Assembly: GCA_016806145.1 (NCBI GenBank) | Contig: CP063166.1 | Coordinates: forward strand, 4,836,001 to 4,900,000 | Source of the DNA: Variovorax paradoxus | GTDB taxonomy: Bacteria > Pseudomonadota > Gammaproteobacteria > Burkholderiales > Burkholderiaceae_C | DNA length: 64,000 nt | Reading direction: 5' to 3' | Shown here: positions 17,261 through 26,716 of the stretch, piece by piece | Layout: each line of letters begins with the position of its first letter | Numbering within the stretch: the stretch's first letter is position 1 | Program-made: the position numbers and the translations under genes | The notes under the pieces: model-generated | Told to the model about the DNA's origin: nothing | The model's input: the letters and a program-made list of their open reading frames with translations, nothing else | Databases searched by the model: none

Positions 17261-17992
17261 TCAGCAGCCGAGCAATTCGGCCAGCTGCAGGATGTCGCGC
17301 GCATGCAGGTTGTTGGCCACCACCGGCGTCACGTCCTTGGGCTGCGCGCGGCCGAACTCGAAGGGCCGCTCGATGTAGCCGGTCTTGAGGCCGCAGGCGC
17401 GCGCGGCCGCGAGGTCGTCGTGGTGCGCGGCCGCCAGCATCACCTGGCCCGGCGTGACGTCGAACACGCCGGCCACGCCGAGGTAGGTGCGCGGGTCGGG
17501 CTTGTAGGCCTTGAAGACCTCGGCCGACAGGACGCAGTCCCAGGGCAGTCCGGCGCGCTTGGCCATCTCGGTCAACAGGCCGATGTTGCCGTTCGACAGC
17601 GAGCAGATGGTGAACTTGCGCTTCAGGCGCGTGAGCCCTTCCACCGCATCGGGCCAGGCCGGCAGCCGGTGCCAGGCGCGGCTCAGTTCGCGCCGCGCGG
17701 AGGCATCGAGCCGGTCGCTGAGGCCGAAGTCGCGCAGCACCTGCTCGAGCATGCTCAGGTGCAGCTCGTCGAGCAGGGTGAAGCCGCCCTCGCCCGCGGC
17801 GATGCGCTCCATCACCTGCTTCATCGCGGGCTGGTAGCCGGCGCGCCAGGCCAGCGCGAAGGTCGCGCCGTCGACGCCCGGCAGGGCCTGTTCGGCCTCG
17901 GCGGCGATGCCGCTGTGCCAGTCGACCACGGTGCCGAAGACGTCGAAGGCCACGACCTTGAGGTCGCTGGCGTCGAAATCCGCGTTGCCCAT
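17261..17992 (-). CDS. haloacid dehalogenase type II (HAD superfamily)
   Basis: This 243-residue HAD hydrolase resembles (S)-2-haloacid dehalogenases. The nucleophilic Asp is in [14 protein letters not shown] near residue 16. CSLSNGN provides the second motif, [10 protein letters not shown] the conserved Lys, and [14 protein letters not shown] the acidic pair. The start at 17992 lies 7 bases after the eda stop, so it is the third gene of an edd-eda-HAD operon. A sugar-phosphate or 2-haloacid substrate is possible; the context suggests a carbohydrate-linked housekeeping role, and this is inference. Confidence 0.83.
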   Translation of the reverse strand: MGNADFDASDLKVVAFDVFGTVVDWHSGIAAEAEQALPGVDGATFALAWRAGYQPAMKQVMERIAAGEGGFTLLDELHLSMLEQVLRDFGLSDRLDASARRELSRAWHRLPAWPDAVEGLTRLKRKFTICSLSNGNIGLLTEMAKRAGLPWDCVLSAEVFKAYKPDPRTYLGVAGVFDVTPGQVMLAAAHHDDLAAARACGLKTGYIERPFEFGRAQPKDVTPVVANNLHARDILQLAELLGC

Positions 17993-17999
17993 GGCGGCC

Positions 18000-18637
18000 T
18001 CAGCGCGAAAGCTGGCTCGCGGCGCGCGCGAGCTGTTCGATGCGGGCCCAGTCGCCGTCGCGGATGGCGTCGGTCGGCACGATCCACGAGCCGCCCACGC
18101 AGGCCACGTTCGACAGCGCGAGGAACTCGGCCGCGTTGCCCGCATGGATGCCGCCCGTGGGGCAGAAGACGACGTCGCCGAACGGCCCCTGCCAGGCCTT
18201 GAGCATCGGCAGGCCGCCGGCCTGCAGCGCGGGGAAGAACTTGAGCTGGGTGTAGCCGTCCTCCTGGGCCGACATGATCTCGCTGCCGGTGGCCACGCCG
18301 GGCAGAAGCGGCAGGCCGAGGTCGTGGCAGGCCTTGCCGACCGCACGCGTGTAGCCCGGGCTCACGCCGAACTTCGCGCCGGCCAGCGCCGAGGCCTGGG
18401 CATCGGCCGCGCTGCGGATGGTGCCCGCGCCGGCCACGGCCTCGGGCACTTCCTTGGCGATGATCTCGATGCACTCGAGCGCCTGCGGCGTGCGCAGCGT
18501 CACCTCGAGCATGCGGATGCCGCCGGCGACCAGCGCGCGCGCGAGCGGCACGGCGTGCTTCACGTCGTTGAGCACGATCACCGGGATCACCGGCGCGTCG
18601 CGCATCACGTCGAGGGAAGTCAGTGCGTTCTTGTCGT

Positions 18638-18647
<10 letters not shown>
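18000..18647 (-). CDS. eda: KDPG/4-hydroxy-2-oxoglutarate aldolase
   Basis: This 215-residue class I aldolase splits 2-keto-3-deoxy-6-phosphogluconate to pyruvate and glyceraldehyde 3-phosphate, the last Entner-Doudoroff step. Catalytic residues are E48 and R52 in LEVTLRTP and the Schiff-base K136 in [16 protein letters not shown] binds phosphate. VTLRTP is the Eda signature, in contrast to the galactonate aldolase at the left end of the window. Its start overlaps the end of edd by 10 bases, so the two are translationally coupled. Confidence 0.96.
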
Positions 18648-20476
<1,829 letters not shown>

Positions 20477-20637
20477 GGGGATGTTGTGTCGGTGGCTCTG
20501 CCGATCGATCGCCACTGTCGCGTGGGGCGACCTCGAGATGGATTCATCGTAGCAAGGACGACGCCAGGGCCCGATGGAAATAGGGCACCGTGCCAATACG
20601 AATCCACGCCTGGATACCGATGCTTGCAGAACACCGG

Positions 20638-20661
20638 ACGCGGGCCCGCGCGAGCCCGCGT
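20638..20661 (-). terminator. hairpin after the OmpA-like gene
   Basis: A perfect 8-bp stem ACGCGGGC/GCCCGCGT with an 8-base loop lies 35 bases past the stop of the - strand gene ending at 20696. There is no U-tract, so it would be a weak or Rho-assisted terminator, or a 3' stabiliser. Confidence 0.4.
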
Positions 20662-20695
20662 TGCGGCGCATTCCGCGCGCCGCGGCGGCCTCGAA

Positions 20696-21250
20696 TCAAT
20701 CGAGCAGCTTGACCTCGACCCGACGCGCCTGCGCATCGTTGCCGCTGCCGGCCGTGACGGGCGGGCGCAGCAGGTCGATCTTGTCGGCCGGCACGCCGAG
20801 GCCGACGAGCACGTCGCGCACCGTCTCGGCACGCTTCTTCGCGAGCTGTTCGTTGACCGCCGCATCGCCGGTGGTGTCGTGGAAGCCCGAGACCACGGCC
20901 TTGCGGCCGGCCTCGACGCCCTTGATGACCGCGGCCAGCGCTTCCGCGGCGCCGGGCGCGAGGTCGGCGCTGCCGGTCGCGAAGTAGAAGTTCACCACGC
21001 CGTTGGCGACGCGGATGCTGGCGCCGTCGGGGATCGTGACGGTGACGGTCTCGGTGACCTCGGCCACCGTGGCCTGGGTGGCCGGGGCCGCGGCCGGCAC
21101 CGTGATGGCGGTCTGCGCCGTCGCGGAAGCCTTCGCGGGCGTCTTGTGCCACGCCGCGAAGCCGATCACCCCACCGACGATCAGCAGCAGCAGGATCGCG
21201 ATCAGTCCGAGGGCGAAATTCTGCTGGCTGTCGTCGGTGTTGTTCGTCAC
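20696..21250 (-). CDS. OmpA-family protein with a single membrane anchor
   Basis: This 184-residue envelope protein has a short polar N-terminus, one membrane helix (ALGLIAILLLLIVGGVIGFAAW, about residues 12-33) and an Ala/Thr-rich linker. The C-terminal OmpA-like peptidoglycan-binding domain runs from about residue 85 (GVVNFYFATGSADLAPG through AKKRAETVRDVLVGLGV). I chose the GTG at 21250 because ATGGAGC lies at the right distance upstream. An ATG at 21301 has no ribosome site. It is divergent from the ChaC-like gene. The protein probably tethers the inner membrane to the cell wall; no partner is seen. Confidence 0.75.
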   Translation of the reverse strand: MTNNTDDSQQNFALGLIAILLLLIVGGVIGFAAWHKTPAKASATAQTAITVPAAAPATQATVAEVTETVTVTIPDGASIRVANGVVNFYFATGSADLAPGAAEALAAVIKGVEAGRKAVVSGFHDTTGDAAVNEQLAKKRAETVRDVLVGLGVPADKIDLLRPPVTAGSGNDAQARRVEVKLLD

Positions 21251-21319
21251 GCGTGCTCCATAGGATGAAAGCGGCCGGTAAATAATGGGGTGGTCAACCA
21301 TGATCAGGAAATTGTAGGC

Positions 21320-22129
21320 ATGGGTCCTTCTCCCGACACTGTAGGCGCTGGCCCCACCTCGGGCTCGGACCCGGCGCCCAATCCCGGGCCGCCGGGTCTG
21401 GATCCGATGCCGAAGCCGCTGCGCGACCCGCAGCCGATGCTCGAGCGCACCATCGCCGAATGGGGCGGCCACGAGGACCTCTGGCTGTTCGGCTACGGCT
21501 CGCTGATCTGGCGGCCCGAGTTCGATTTCATCGAGCGCCGCCCGGCCTGGGTGCGCGGCTGGCATCGCGCGCTGAAGATGTGGAGCCGCGTCAACCGCGG
21601 CAGCGTGCAGACGCCGGGCCTGGTGTTCGGCCTGCTCTCGGGCGGCAGCGTGCGCGGCATGGTGTTCCGCGTGCCGGCCGCGCAGGGCCTGGACACGCTG
21701 CGCCGGCTCTGGCTGCGCGAGATGCCCACCGGCGTCTACGACCCCAAGTGGCTGCGCTGCAGCACCGCCTCGGGGCCGGTGAGCGCGCTGGCCTTCACGC
21801 TGTCGCGGCGCAGCCCCAACTTCACGGGCGAGCTCAGCGACGAGCGCTACCGCCACATCTTCGCCAATGCCGTGGGCCGCTACGGCAGCTCGCTCGACTA
21901 TGCGCGGCAGACGCTCGAGGAGCTGCGCCGCCATGCCATCCACGACGTGGCGCTCGCGCGGCTCGTCGCGCTGGCCGTCCCCGCCGACACATCGGCCGGG
22001 CACACTGCATCGCCGGCCCCGGCCGATTGCGATGTGGTGCCGCCTCCGGTATACGTCGCAGGGTCTTCCGACAAGAAATCCTCTCAACCTTCCGGACCCT
22101 CCGGATCTCCCGACAAGGACCAACAATGA
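21320..22129 (+). CDS. ChaC-like gamma-glutamylcyclotransferase
   Basis: This 269-residue protein of the ChaC/GCG family cleaves glutathione to 5-oxoproline and Cys-Gly in characterised members. The substrate-binding loop FGYGSLIWRPEFDF is at about residues 57-70, and YLREMPTG-like and YGSSLDYARQTLEEL segments follow. About 35 Pro/Gly-rich residues precede the domain. The C-terminal 40 residues (Ser/Pro-rich) are unusual. ATG 21320 has AGGAA 9 bases upstream and is preferred over GTG 21290. The stop overlaps the sodC start by 4 bases, an unexpected coupling of a cytosolic glutathione-degrading enzyme with an exported superoxide dismutase. Confidence 0.85.
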   Translation: MGPSPDTVGAGPTSGSDPAPNPGPPGLDPMPKPLRDPQPMLERTIAEWGGHEDLWLFGYGSLIWRPEFDFIERRPAWVRGWHRALKMWSRVNRGSVQTPGLVFGLLSGGSVRGMVFRVPAAQGLDTLRRLWLREMPTGVYDPKWLRCSTASGPVSALAFTLSRRSPNFTGELSDERYRHIFANAVGRYGSSLDYARQTLEELRRHAIHDVALARLVALAVPADTSAGHTASPAPADCDVVPPPVYVAGSSDKKSSQPSGPSGSPDKDQQ

Positions 22130-22668
22130 AGAACTCCTCCCGCCGCCTCGCCGGCGCCGCCACCGCCGTGCTCGCGGCCACCTTGCTGGCCGCCTGCGGC
22201 ACGCTGGGCGGCAAGCCCGCCACCACGGTCGACCTGGTGCCCACCGGCGCGATCACGCCGAACCCGACCACGGGCACCGTGACCTTCACCGCGCTCGAGC
22301 ATGGCGTGCGCGTGGCCGGCATCGTGCGCGGCCTGCCGCCGAACACCGAGCACGGCTTCCACATCCACGAGAAGGGCGACTGCGGCGACAACGGCAATGC
22401 CTCGGGCGGCCACTTCAACCCCAGCGGCGGCACGCACGGCAAGTTCGCCGCGCCCGGCAGCCATGCGGGAGAACTGCCGAGCCTGGTGGCCAACGGCGCC
22501 GGCGAGGCCCGCTTCAGCGTCGAGAACCATGCGATCTCGCTGACGCCGGGCGCCGCCAACAGCGTGATCGGCCGTGCGCTGGTGGTGCACCGCGACAAGG
22601 ACGACTTCACGACCCAGCCGGCCGGCAACTCGGGCCCGCGCATCGCCTGCGCGGTGATCGGCAAGTAA
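22126..22668 (+). CDS. sodC: Cu/Zn superoxide dismutase family lipoprotein
   Basis: This 180-residue exported protein has a lipoprotein signal (lipobox LLAAC, Cys near residue 24). The copper ligands H79 and H81 (GFHIHEKGDC), bridging H96 (GGHFNP), zinc-site H104 (THGKF) and H113 (GSHAGEL), and final copper ligand H155 (VVHRDKDD) are all present. The residue expected to be the zinc-ligand Asp (HxGDL) is Glu116 here. Cysteines in GDC and IACAVIG can form the usual disulfide. It removes superoxide in the periplasm if active. It is coupled to the upstream chaC-like gene, and its stop lies 9 bases from the convergent nucleotidyltransferase stop. Confidence 0.9.
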   Translation: MKNSSRRLAGAATAVLAATLLAACGTLGGKPATTVDLVPTGAITPNPTTGTVTFTALEHGVRVAGIVRGLPPNTEHGFHIHEKGDCGDNGNASGGHFNPSGGTHGKFAAPGSHAGELPSLVANGAGEARFSVENHAISLTPGAANSVIGRALVVHRDKDDFTTQPAGNSGPRIACAVIGK

Positions 22669-22677
22669 GGGCTTCGT

Positions 22678-23262
22678 TCAGCCGGCGCGCTGTGCGCCGG
22701 CTGCCTCGCGCGCGCGCCACAGCGCCTCGGCGCGCGCCAGGGCCTCGGGAGTGTCGATGTCGGTCACGACGCCGGCATCGTCGAGCGCCAGGTCAGCTAC
22801 CGAATTCATAGCACGCAAAGCCCGCAGCACGGGCGCCGCGCCGAAGTTGCCTTCGAGCGCGGCGAGCGCCGCATGGCAGCCGGCGGCAAAGCCCACCGGA
22901 TGCCCGCGCTCCCCCTGGTAACTCGGCTGCGCCGCCTGCACGCCGCCCGCGAGCGCCGCGGCCACCGCGCGCATCGTTTGCGGCAGCACGAGCGGCAGGT
23001 CGCCCGGCAGGATCAGCCAGCCGGCCGCGGCCGCCGTGGCGCGCACCGCGGCGGCAATGGAATCGCCCATGCCCGGATGGCCCGCGTCCTCCACATGCCA
23101 GGGCAGGCCGCTCGAGCGCACCGCGTCGAGCGTGCGCTCGAGCACCGGTTTTCCGGCCAGCGGCGCGCGCAGCTTGGAGCCGCTGCCGCCGGCGGCCACG
23201 AAGCGTTCGCCGCGGCCCGAGGCCAGCACGATCACGGTCGGGGGATTCGCGAGGGAGGTCAC
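22678..23262 (-). CDS. MobA/MocA-like nucleotidyltransferase
   Basis: This 194-residue NTP-transferase has the N-terminal nucleotide-binding loop [22 protein letters not shown] (about residues 10-31) and [10 protein letters not shown], where the Asp binds metal. GHPVGF lies downstream. It is closest in appearance to molybdenum cofactor cytidylyl- or guanylyltransferases that load MCD/MGD for xanthine-dehydrogenase-type enzymes. No molybdoenzyme gene is in the window, so the specific cofactor is inference. It is convergent with sodC and divergent from pdxH across 32 bases. Confidence 0.8.
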   Translation of the reverse strand: MTSLANPPTVIVLASGRGERFVAAGGSGSKLRAPLAGKPVLERTLDAVRSSGLPWHVEDAGHPGMGDSIAAAVRATAAAAGWLILPGDLPLVLPQTMRAVAAALAGGVQAAQPSYQGERGHPVGFAAGCHAALAALEGNFGAAPVLRALRAMNSVADLALDDAGVVTDIDTPEALARAEALWRAREAAGAQRAG

Positions 23263-23294
23263 GGCGCGAGTATCGCTTGCGCAACAATGCCGTC

Positions 23295-23948
23295 ATGACT
23301 TCCCCGACTTCCAAAGAATCGCTGGCCGCGCTGCGCAAGAGCTACGAGCGCGCCGAGCTCGGCGAGGCGCACAGCGCCGACGATCCGCTGCGCCAGTTCG
23401 AACGCTGGCTCGACGAGGCCATCGACGCCCAGGTGCCCGAGCCCAACGCGATGACCTTGTGCACCGTCGGCAGCGACCTGCGGCCCTCGAGCCGCATCGT
23501 GCTGATCAAGGGCTACGACGCGCGCGGCCTGGTCTGGTACACCAACTACGAGAGCCGCAAGGGCCGCGAACTCGCGGGCAACCCCTATGCCTCGCTGCAG
23601 TTCCACTGGGTCGAGCTCGAGCGCGTGGTGCGCATCGAGGGCCGGGTCGAGAAGGCCGGCGCCGACGAGAGCGACGCCTACTACGCGAGCCGCCCGCTCG
23701 ATTCGCGCCTGGGCGCCTGGGCCAGCCCGCAGAGCGAGGTGATCGGCGGGCGCGAGGTGCTGGTGAAGAATGCGGCCGTCGCCGCGGCGAAGTACCTGCT
23801 TTCGCCGCCGCGCCCGCCGCACTGGGGCGGCTACCGGCTGGTGCCCGACCGCTGGGAGTTCTGGCAGGGCCGCAAGAGCCGGCTGCACGACCGGCTGCGC
23901 TACCGGCTCGAGGCCGGCCAGTGGACACGCGAGCGGCTAGCCCCCTGA
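23295..23948 (+). CDS. pdxH: pyridoxamine 5'-phosphate oxidase
   Basis: This 217-residue FMN enzyme makes pyridoxal 5'-phosphate from PNP or PMP. Characteristic segments are [42 protein letters not shown] (FMN binding), [18 protein letters not shown], and the C-terminal [27 protein letters not shown]. The ATG at 23295 matches the family length. The stop lies 4 bases from the stop of the convergent lipoprotein gene. Confidence 0.97.
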   Translation: MTSPTSKESLAALRKSYERAELGEAHSADDPLRQFERWLDEAIDAQVPEPNAMTLCTVGSDLRPSSRIVLIKGYDARGLVWYTNYESRKGRELAGNPYASLQFHWVELERVVRIEGRVEKAGADESDAYYASRPLDSRLGAWASPQSEVIGGREVLVKNAAVAAAKYLLSPPRPPHWGGYRLVPDRWEFWQGRKSRLHDRLRYRLEAGQWTRERLAP

Positions 23949-23952
23949 CAAA

Positions 23953-25161
23953 TCAGGCCTCGCAGGCCGTCACCTTGAATTCGACGCGGCGATCGAGCGC
24001 ATCGCTCGCATCGTCGGCGCCCGTGCCCACGATGTTCTCGCGGAAGCCGGCGCCGGCTTCGCGCAGCTTCTTCGCCAGCGGCGGGGCCTCGCCCACCAGC
24101 CGGGTCTTGACGGTCACCGCGCGCTGCAGCGACAGCCGTTCGTTGACGGCCTCCGAGCCCGTGCGGCTGGTGTGGCCGGTCACGACCACGCAGGAATCGA
24201 TCTGCGCGGCCTGGCGCGCGATCTGGCGCAGCCACATCGGGTAGGCGGCGCTGATCTTCGGGTCGGCCAGGAAGTCGGTCGAGCCCGGCTTGAACAGGAA
24301 CTTCACGCTGAGGTTGTTGGTTTCGAGCCCCAGCCGCGCGAGCGTGCCGAAGGTCTTCTCGGCATCGGCGGTGCGACCGAGCTGCGACTGCGTGAGATAC
24401 AGGCCGCTGTAGACGCGCAGCTGCTGCCCGTCGGGGCGACGCGAGGCGGCGTCGTAGCGCGCCAGCGCCTCCTGCAGCCGGCCGGCCTCGTAGGCGGCGG
24501 TGGCTTCCTGCATCACGGTCGCGGTCGGCAGGCGCTCGAGGTAGAGCGCGTCGGCGGCCTGGCCCGGCTGGGTCTCGGCGGTGCGGATGTAGCCCTCGAC
24601 GCCGCGGTCCTTGCCGTTGACCGGGCTGTCGCGGAAGAAGGCCGTGGGCCGGGTGTCGAGCGAGGCATCGCTGATGCGCGCCACCGACTGCGCGATCACC
24701 ACGCCGCTCTTGATCTCGGTCAGCGCCAGGTTCAGCCGGTAGGGCGAGCCGCCCGCCTCCTTGTCGCGCACCAGCGTGCCGTTGAGCACGTACTGCGCGG
24801 TGGCGATCTCGGTGCTGTTGAACGGCGTCACGGTGAACTGCTTGAACTGCGCCTGCATGCGCTGGACGATGCGCTGCTCGGCCACGCGCGTGACCTCGGT
24901 CTGCTGGCCGCTGGCGCTCTCGAGCAGCGGGTCGATGACGATGCGGCTCTGCTTCATCGACGACTCGACCTTGGCGAGGAAGCCCGGCAGCTTCTTGGTC
25001 TGCACCATCAGGTCGTCCACCGCCTGGTCGACGGCCTGTTCGAAGGGCATCGCATTGCCCGGCTGCGGGCGCTGCGCCGCGCAGGCCGCGAGCAGCACGG
25101 CGGCGGCGCCGAGCGCCATCGCGCGCAGCGCGCCGCGCAGGCTGGAGGGGATCTTCATCAT
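23953..25161 (-). CDS. OmpA-domain outer-membrane lipoprotein with TPR-like segment
   Basis: This 402-residue lipoprotein has a signal and lipobox (VLLAAC, Cys near residue 25). The middle domain is like curli/LpoB-type lipoproteins (QYVLNGTLVRDKEAGG ... LALTEIKSGVVIAQS). A short helical repeat (ATAAYEAGRLQEALARYDAA) resembles one TPR. The C-terminal OmpA peptidoglycan-binding domain runs from about residue 285 (FKPGSTDFL ... GHTSRTGSEAVNERLSLQRA). The start at 25161 overlaps the upstream stop in a TGATG junction and has GGAG 9 bases before it. An ATG 6 bases earlier is too close to the ribosome site. It is probably part of an envelope complex with the upstream proline-rich protein. Confidence 0.82.
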   Translation of the reverse strand: MMKIPSSLRGALRAMALGAAAVLLAACAAQRPQPGNAMPFEQAVDQAVDDLMVQTKKLPGFLAKVESSMKQSRIVIDPLLESASGQQTEVTRVAEQRIVQRMQAQFKQFTVTPFNSTEIATAQYVLNGTLVRDKEAGGSPYRLNLALTEIKSGVVIAQSVARISDASLDTRPTAFFRDSPVNGKDRGVEGYIRTAETQPGQAADALYLERLPTATVMQEATAAYEAGRLQEALARYDAASRRPDGQQLRVYSGLYLTQSQLGRTADAEKTFGTLARLGLETNNLSVKFLFKPGSTDFLADPKISAAYPMWLRQIARQAAQIDSCVVVTGHTSRTGSEAVNERLSLQRAVTVKTRLVGEAPPLAKKLREAGAGFRENIVGTGADDASDALDRRVEFKVTACEA

Positions 25162-25568
25162 CAGCATTGGCTCCTCAAGTACGTCATGTCCTGGTCCGAC
25201 AGCGGCTCGCCCACGGCGGCGCGCATGTTGATCTCGGTGCAGCGCTTCGTCGGCGCCGGCCGGCGCGCGGGCGCGGGCCGGTCGGCCTCGTGTTCCGCCA
25301 CGCGGGCCGGCGGCGCCTCGGCCGGCGCGCGCGGCTTCGGCGGCGGCCGCGTGGCCGCCTTCTCGCTCGGCCGGTCGACGGCGGCCGGCGGCTTCGCCGG
25401 TTCGGGCGCCGGTTTCTCCTCCGGCTTGGGCACGGCCAGACAGGGCGTGCGGCACGGCTTGGCCTGCGCCGCCGCGGGCGTGGCGGCGCCCAGCAGCAGC
25501 CATGGCGCGATCGCCGTCGCGATCAGCACCATCGCAGCAACGGGCATGGATCGCGTCTGGCAAATCAT
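25161..25568 (-). CDS. small exported proline-rich protein
   Basis: This protein has 135 residues with a hydrophobic signal or anchor (PVAAMVLIATAIAPWLLLGAATPAAAQ) and a Pro/Ala/Lys/Arg-rich middle (about residues 45-105). The C-terminal tail is CTEINMRAAVGEPLSDQDMTYLRSQC. Four cysteines could pair in the periplasm. I know no family name for it. Starts at 25568 (used) or 25547 are possible, and neither has a clear ribosome site. Its stop is fused to the start of the OmpA lipoprotein (TGATG), so the two are co-translated. The proline-rich stretch may span periplasm or peptidoglycan. Confidence 0.65.
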   Translation of the reverse strand: MICQTRSMPVAAMVLIATAIAPWLLLGAATPAAAQAKPCRTPCLAVPKPEEKPAPEPAKPPAAVDRPSEKAATRPPPKPRAPAEAPPARVAEHEADRPAPARRPAPTKRCTEINMRAAVGEPLSDQDMTYLRSQC

Positions 25569-25698
25569 CAGCGGGGAAATGTAGAGCGGCCGGCGGCGCT
25601 CCACATCTCGCCAAACGGCCACCCTGCCGAACGGCATAGGGGGCGCGGGGCGGGCAGGAAATCGAAAGGCTACGGTTTCGCGTGGCCCGCGGCCGCTC

Positions 25699-26649
25699 TC
25701 AGGGCAGCCACTGCACCCAGAGCATCACCAGCGTGAGCGTGGCCAGCGCCAGCAGCGTGGAGACCGCGACGCTGGCGGTCACCAGGTCCTCGGCGCTGCG
25801 GTAGCGCTGCGAGAACAGGAACACGTTGGCGCCGATCGGCAGCGCGGCCGCGACCACCATCACCGTGAGCGGAAGGCCGCGCACGCCGAGCGCCCAGCCG
25901 ATGATCGCCACCAGCAGCGGATGCAGCAGGTTCTTGACGCTGGCCTGCACCAGCGCGCCGCGCCAGTGGCGCCCCACCGGCGTGAGCGCCAGCGTGATGC
26001 CCACCATCACCAGCGCGACCGGGCCGAAGGCCTGGCCCAGCAGCTCGATGGTGCGGTCGACCGGCTGCGGCATGACCCAGCCGCTCTGCGCGAACAGCAG
26101 GCCCGCGATGATCGGCAGCGGCACCGGATGGATGATGGCGTTGCGCAGCGCGCGCAGCACGGTGCGCAGCATCGAGCGCTTCTCGGCGCCGCTGACCACC
26201 GCATGCTCGCGCGCCACCGCGAGCTCGAGCACCACGGTGGCGCTGGTCATCAGCACCAGCGAATGCAGCGAGATCAAGGTCAGCAGCACCACCATGCCGG
26301 CCTCGCCATAGGCCAGGCCGACCAGCACGATGCCGATCATCACGGTGTTGCTGTAGGTGTTGGCGAGCGCGAGCACCGCGCCCGTGCGGTTGAAGCCGCG
26401 CAGCGCCAAGGTGGCCGCGAACAGCAGCCCCGAGGCGATGAAGTAGGCGGCCACCGGCTTGAAGCGCAGTTCCTCGACGTGCACGCCGCTCATCGCGCGG
26501 AACAGCAGCGCCGGCGCGAGCAGCAGGAAGATCAGGTTGGAGAGGTCCTTGACCGCGGGGCCGCCGATCCAGCGGCGCCTCCCGGCCAGGTAGCCCGCCG
26601 CGATCAGCAGCACGACGGGCAGGAGGGAGGAGATGACGAACGAATTCAC
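25699..26649 (-). CDS. AEC family (auxin efflux carrier-type) transporter
   Basis: This 316-residue inner-membrane protein has about 10 predicted helices in two five-helix repeats. The family is represented in bacteria by malonate (MdcF) and other organic-acid carriers. Typical segments are LSNLIFLLLAPALLFRAM in the first half and GQAFGPVALVMVGITLAL ahead of the second repeat. The start is GTG 26649 (VNSFVISSLLPVVLL), because the longer frame adds a Gly/Pro leader. No strong ribosome site was seen. It follows the TonB receptor gene by 67 bases with an intervening hairpin. Confidence 0.83.
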   Translation of the reverse strand: MNSFVISSLLPVVLLIAAGYLAGRRRWIGGPAVKDLSNLIFLLLAPALLFRAMSGVHVEELRFKPVAAYFIASGLLFAATLALRGFNRTGAVLALANTYSNTVMIGIVLVGLAYGEAGMVVLLTLISLHSLVLMTSATVVLELAVAREHAVVSGAEKRSMLRTVLRALRNAIIHPVPLPIIAGLLFAQSGWVMPQPVDRTIELLGQAFGPVALVMVGITLALTPVGRHWRGALVQASVKNLLHPLLVAIIGWALGVRGLPLTVMVVAAALPIGANVFLFSQRYRSAEDLVTASVAVSTLLALATLTLVMLWVQWLP

Positions 26650-26678
26650 CGGTCGAGGATAGCCGAGCGTTCGCGCCG

Positions 26679-26707
26679 GCCTCCCTCCCCCGCCAGGGGA
26701 AGGAGGC
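26679..26707 (-). other. hairpin between TonB receptor and AEC gene
   Basis: GCCTCC-x-TCCCC / GGGGA-x-GGAGGC forms an 11-bp stem with one mismatch and a CGCCA loop, 10 bases past the TonB receptor stop. It lacks a U-run in either direction, so termination is uncertain. It separates the two genes' transcripts or stabilises the first. Confidence 0.45.
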
Positions 26708-26716
26708 ACCCTCCGG

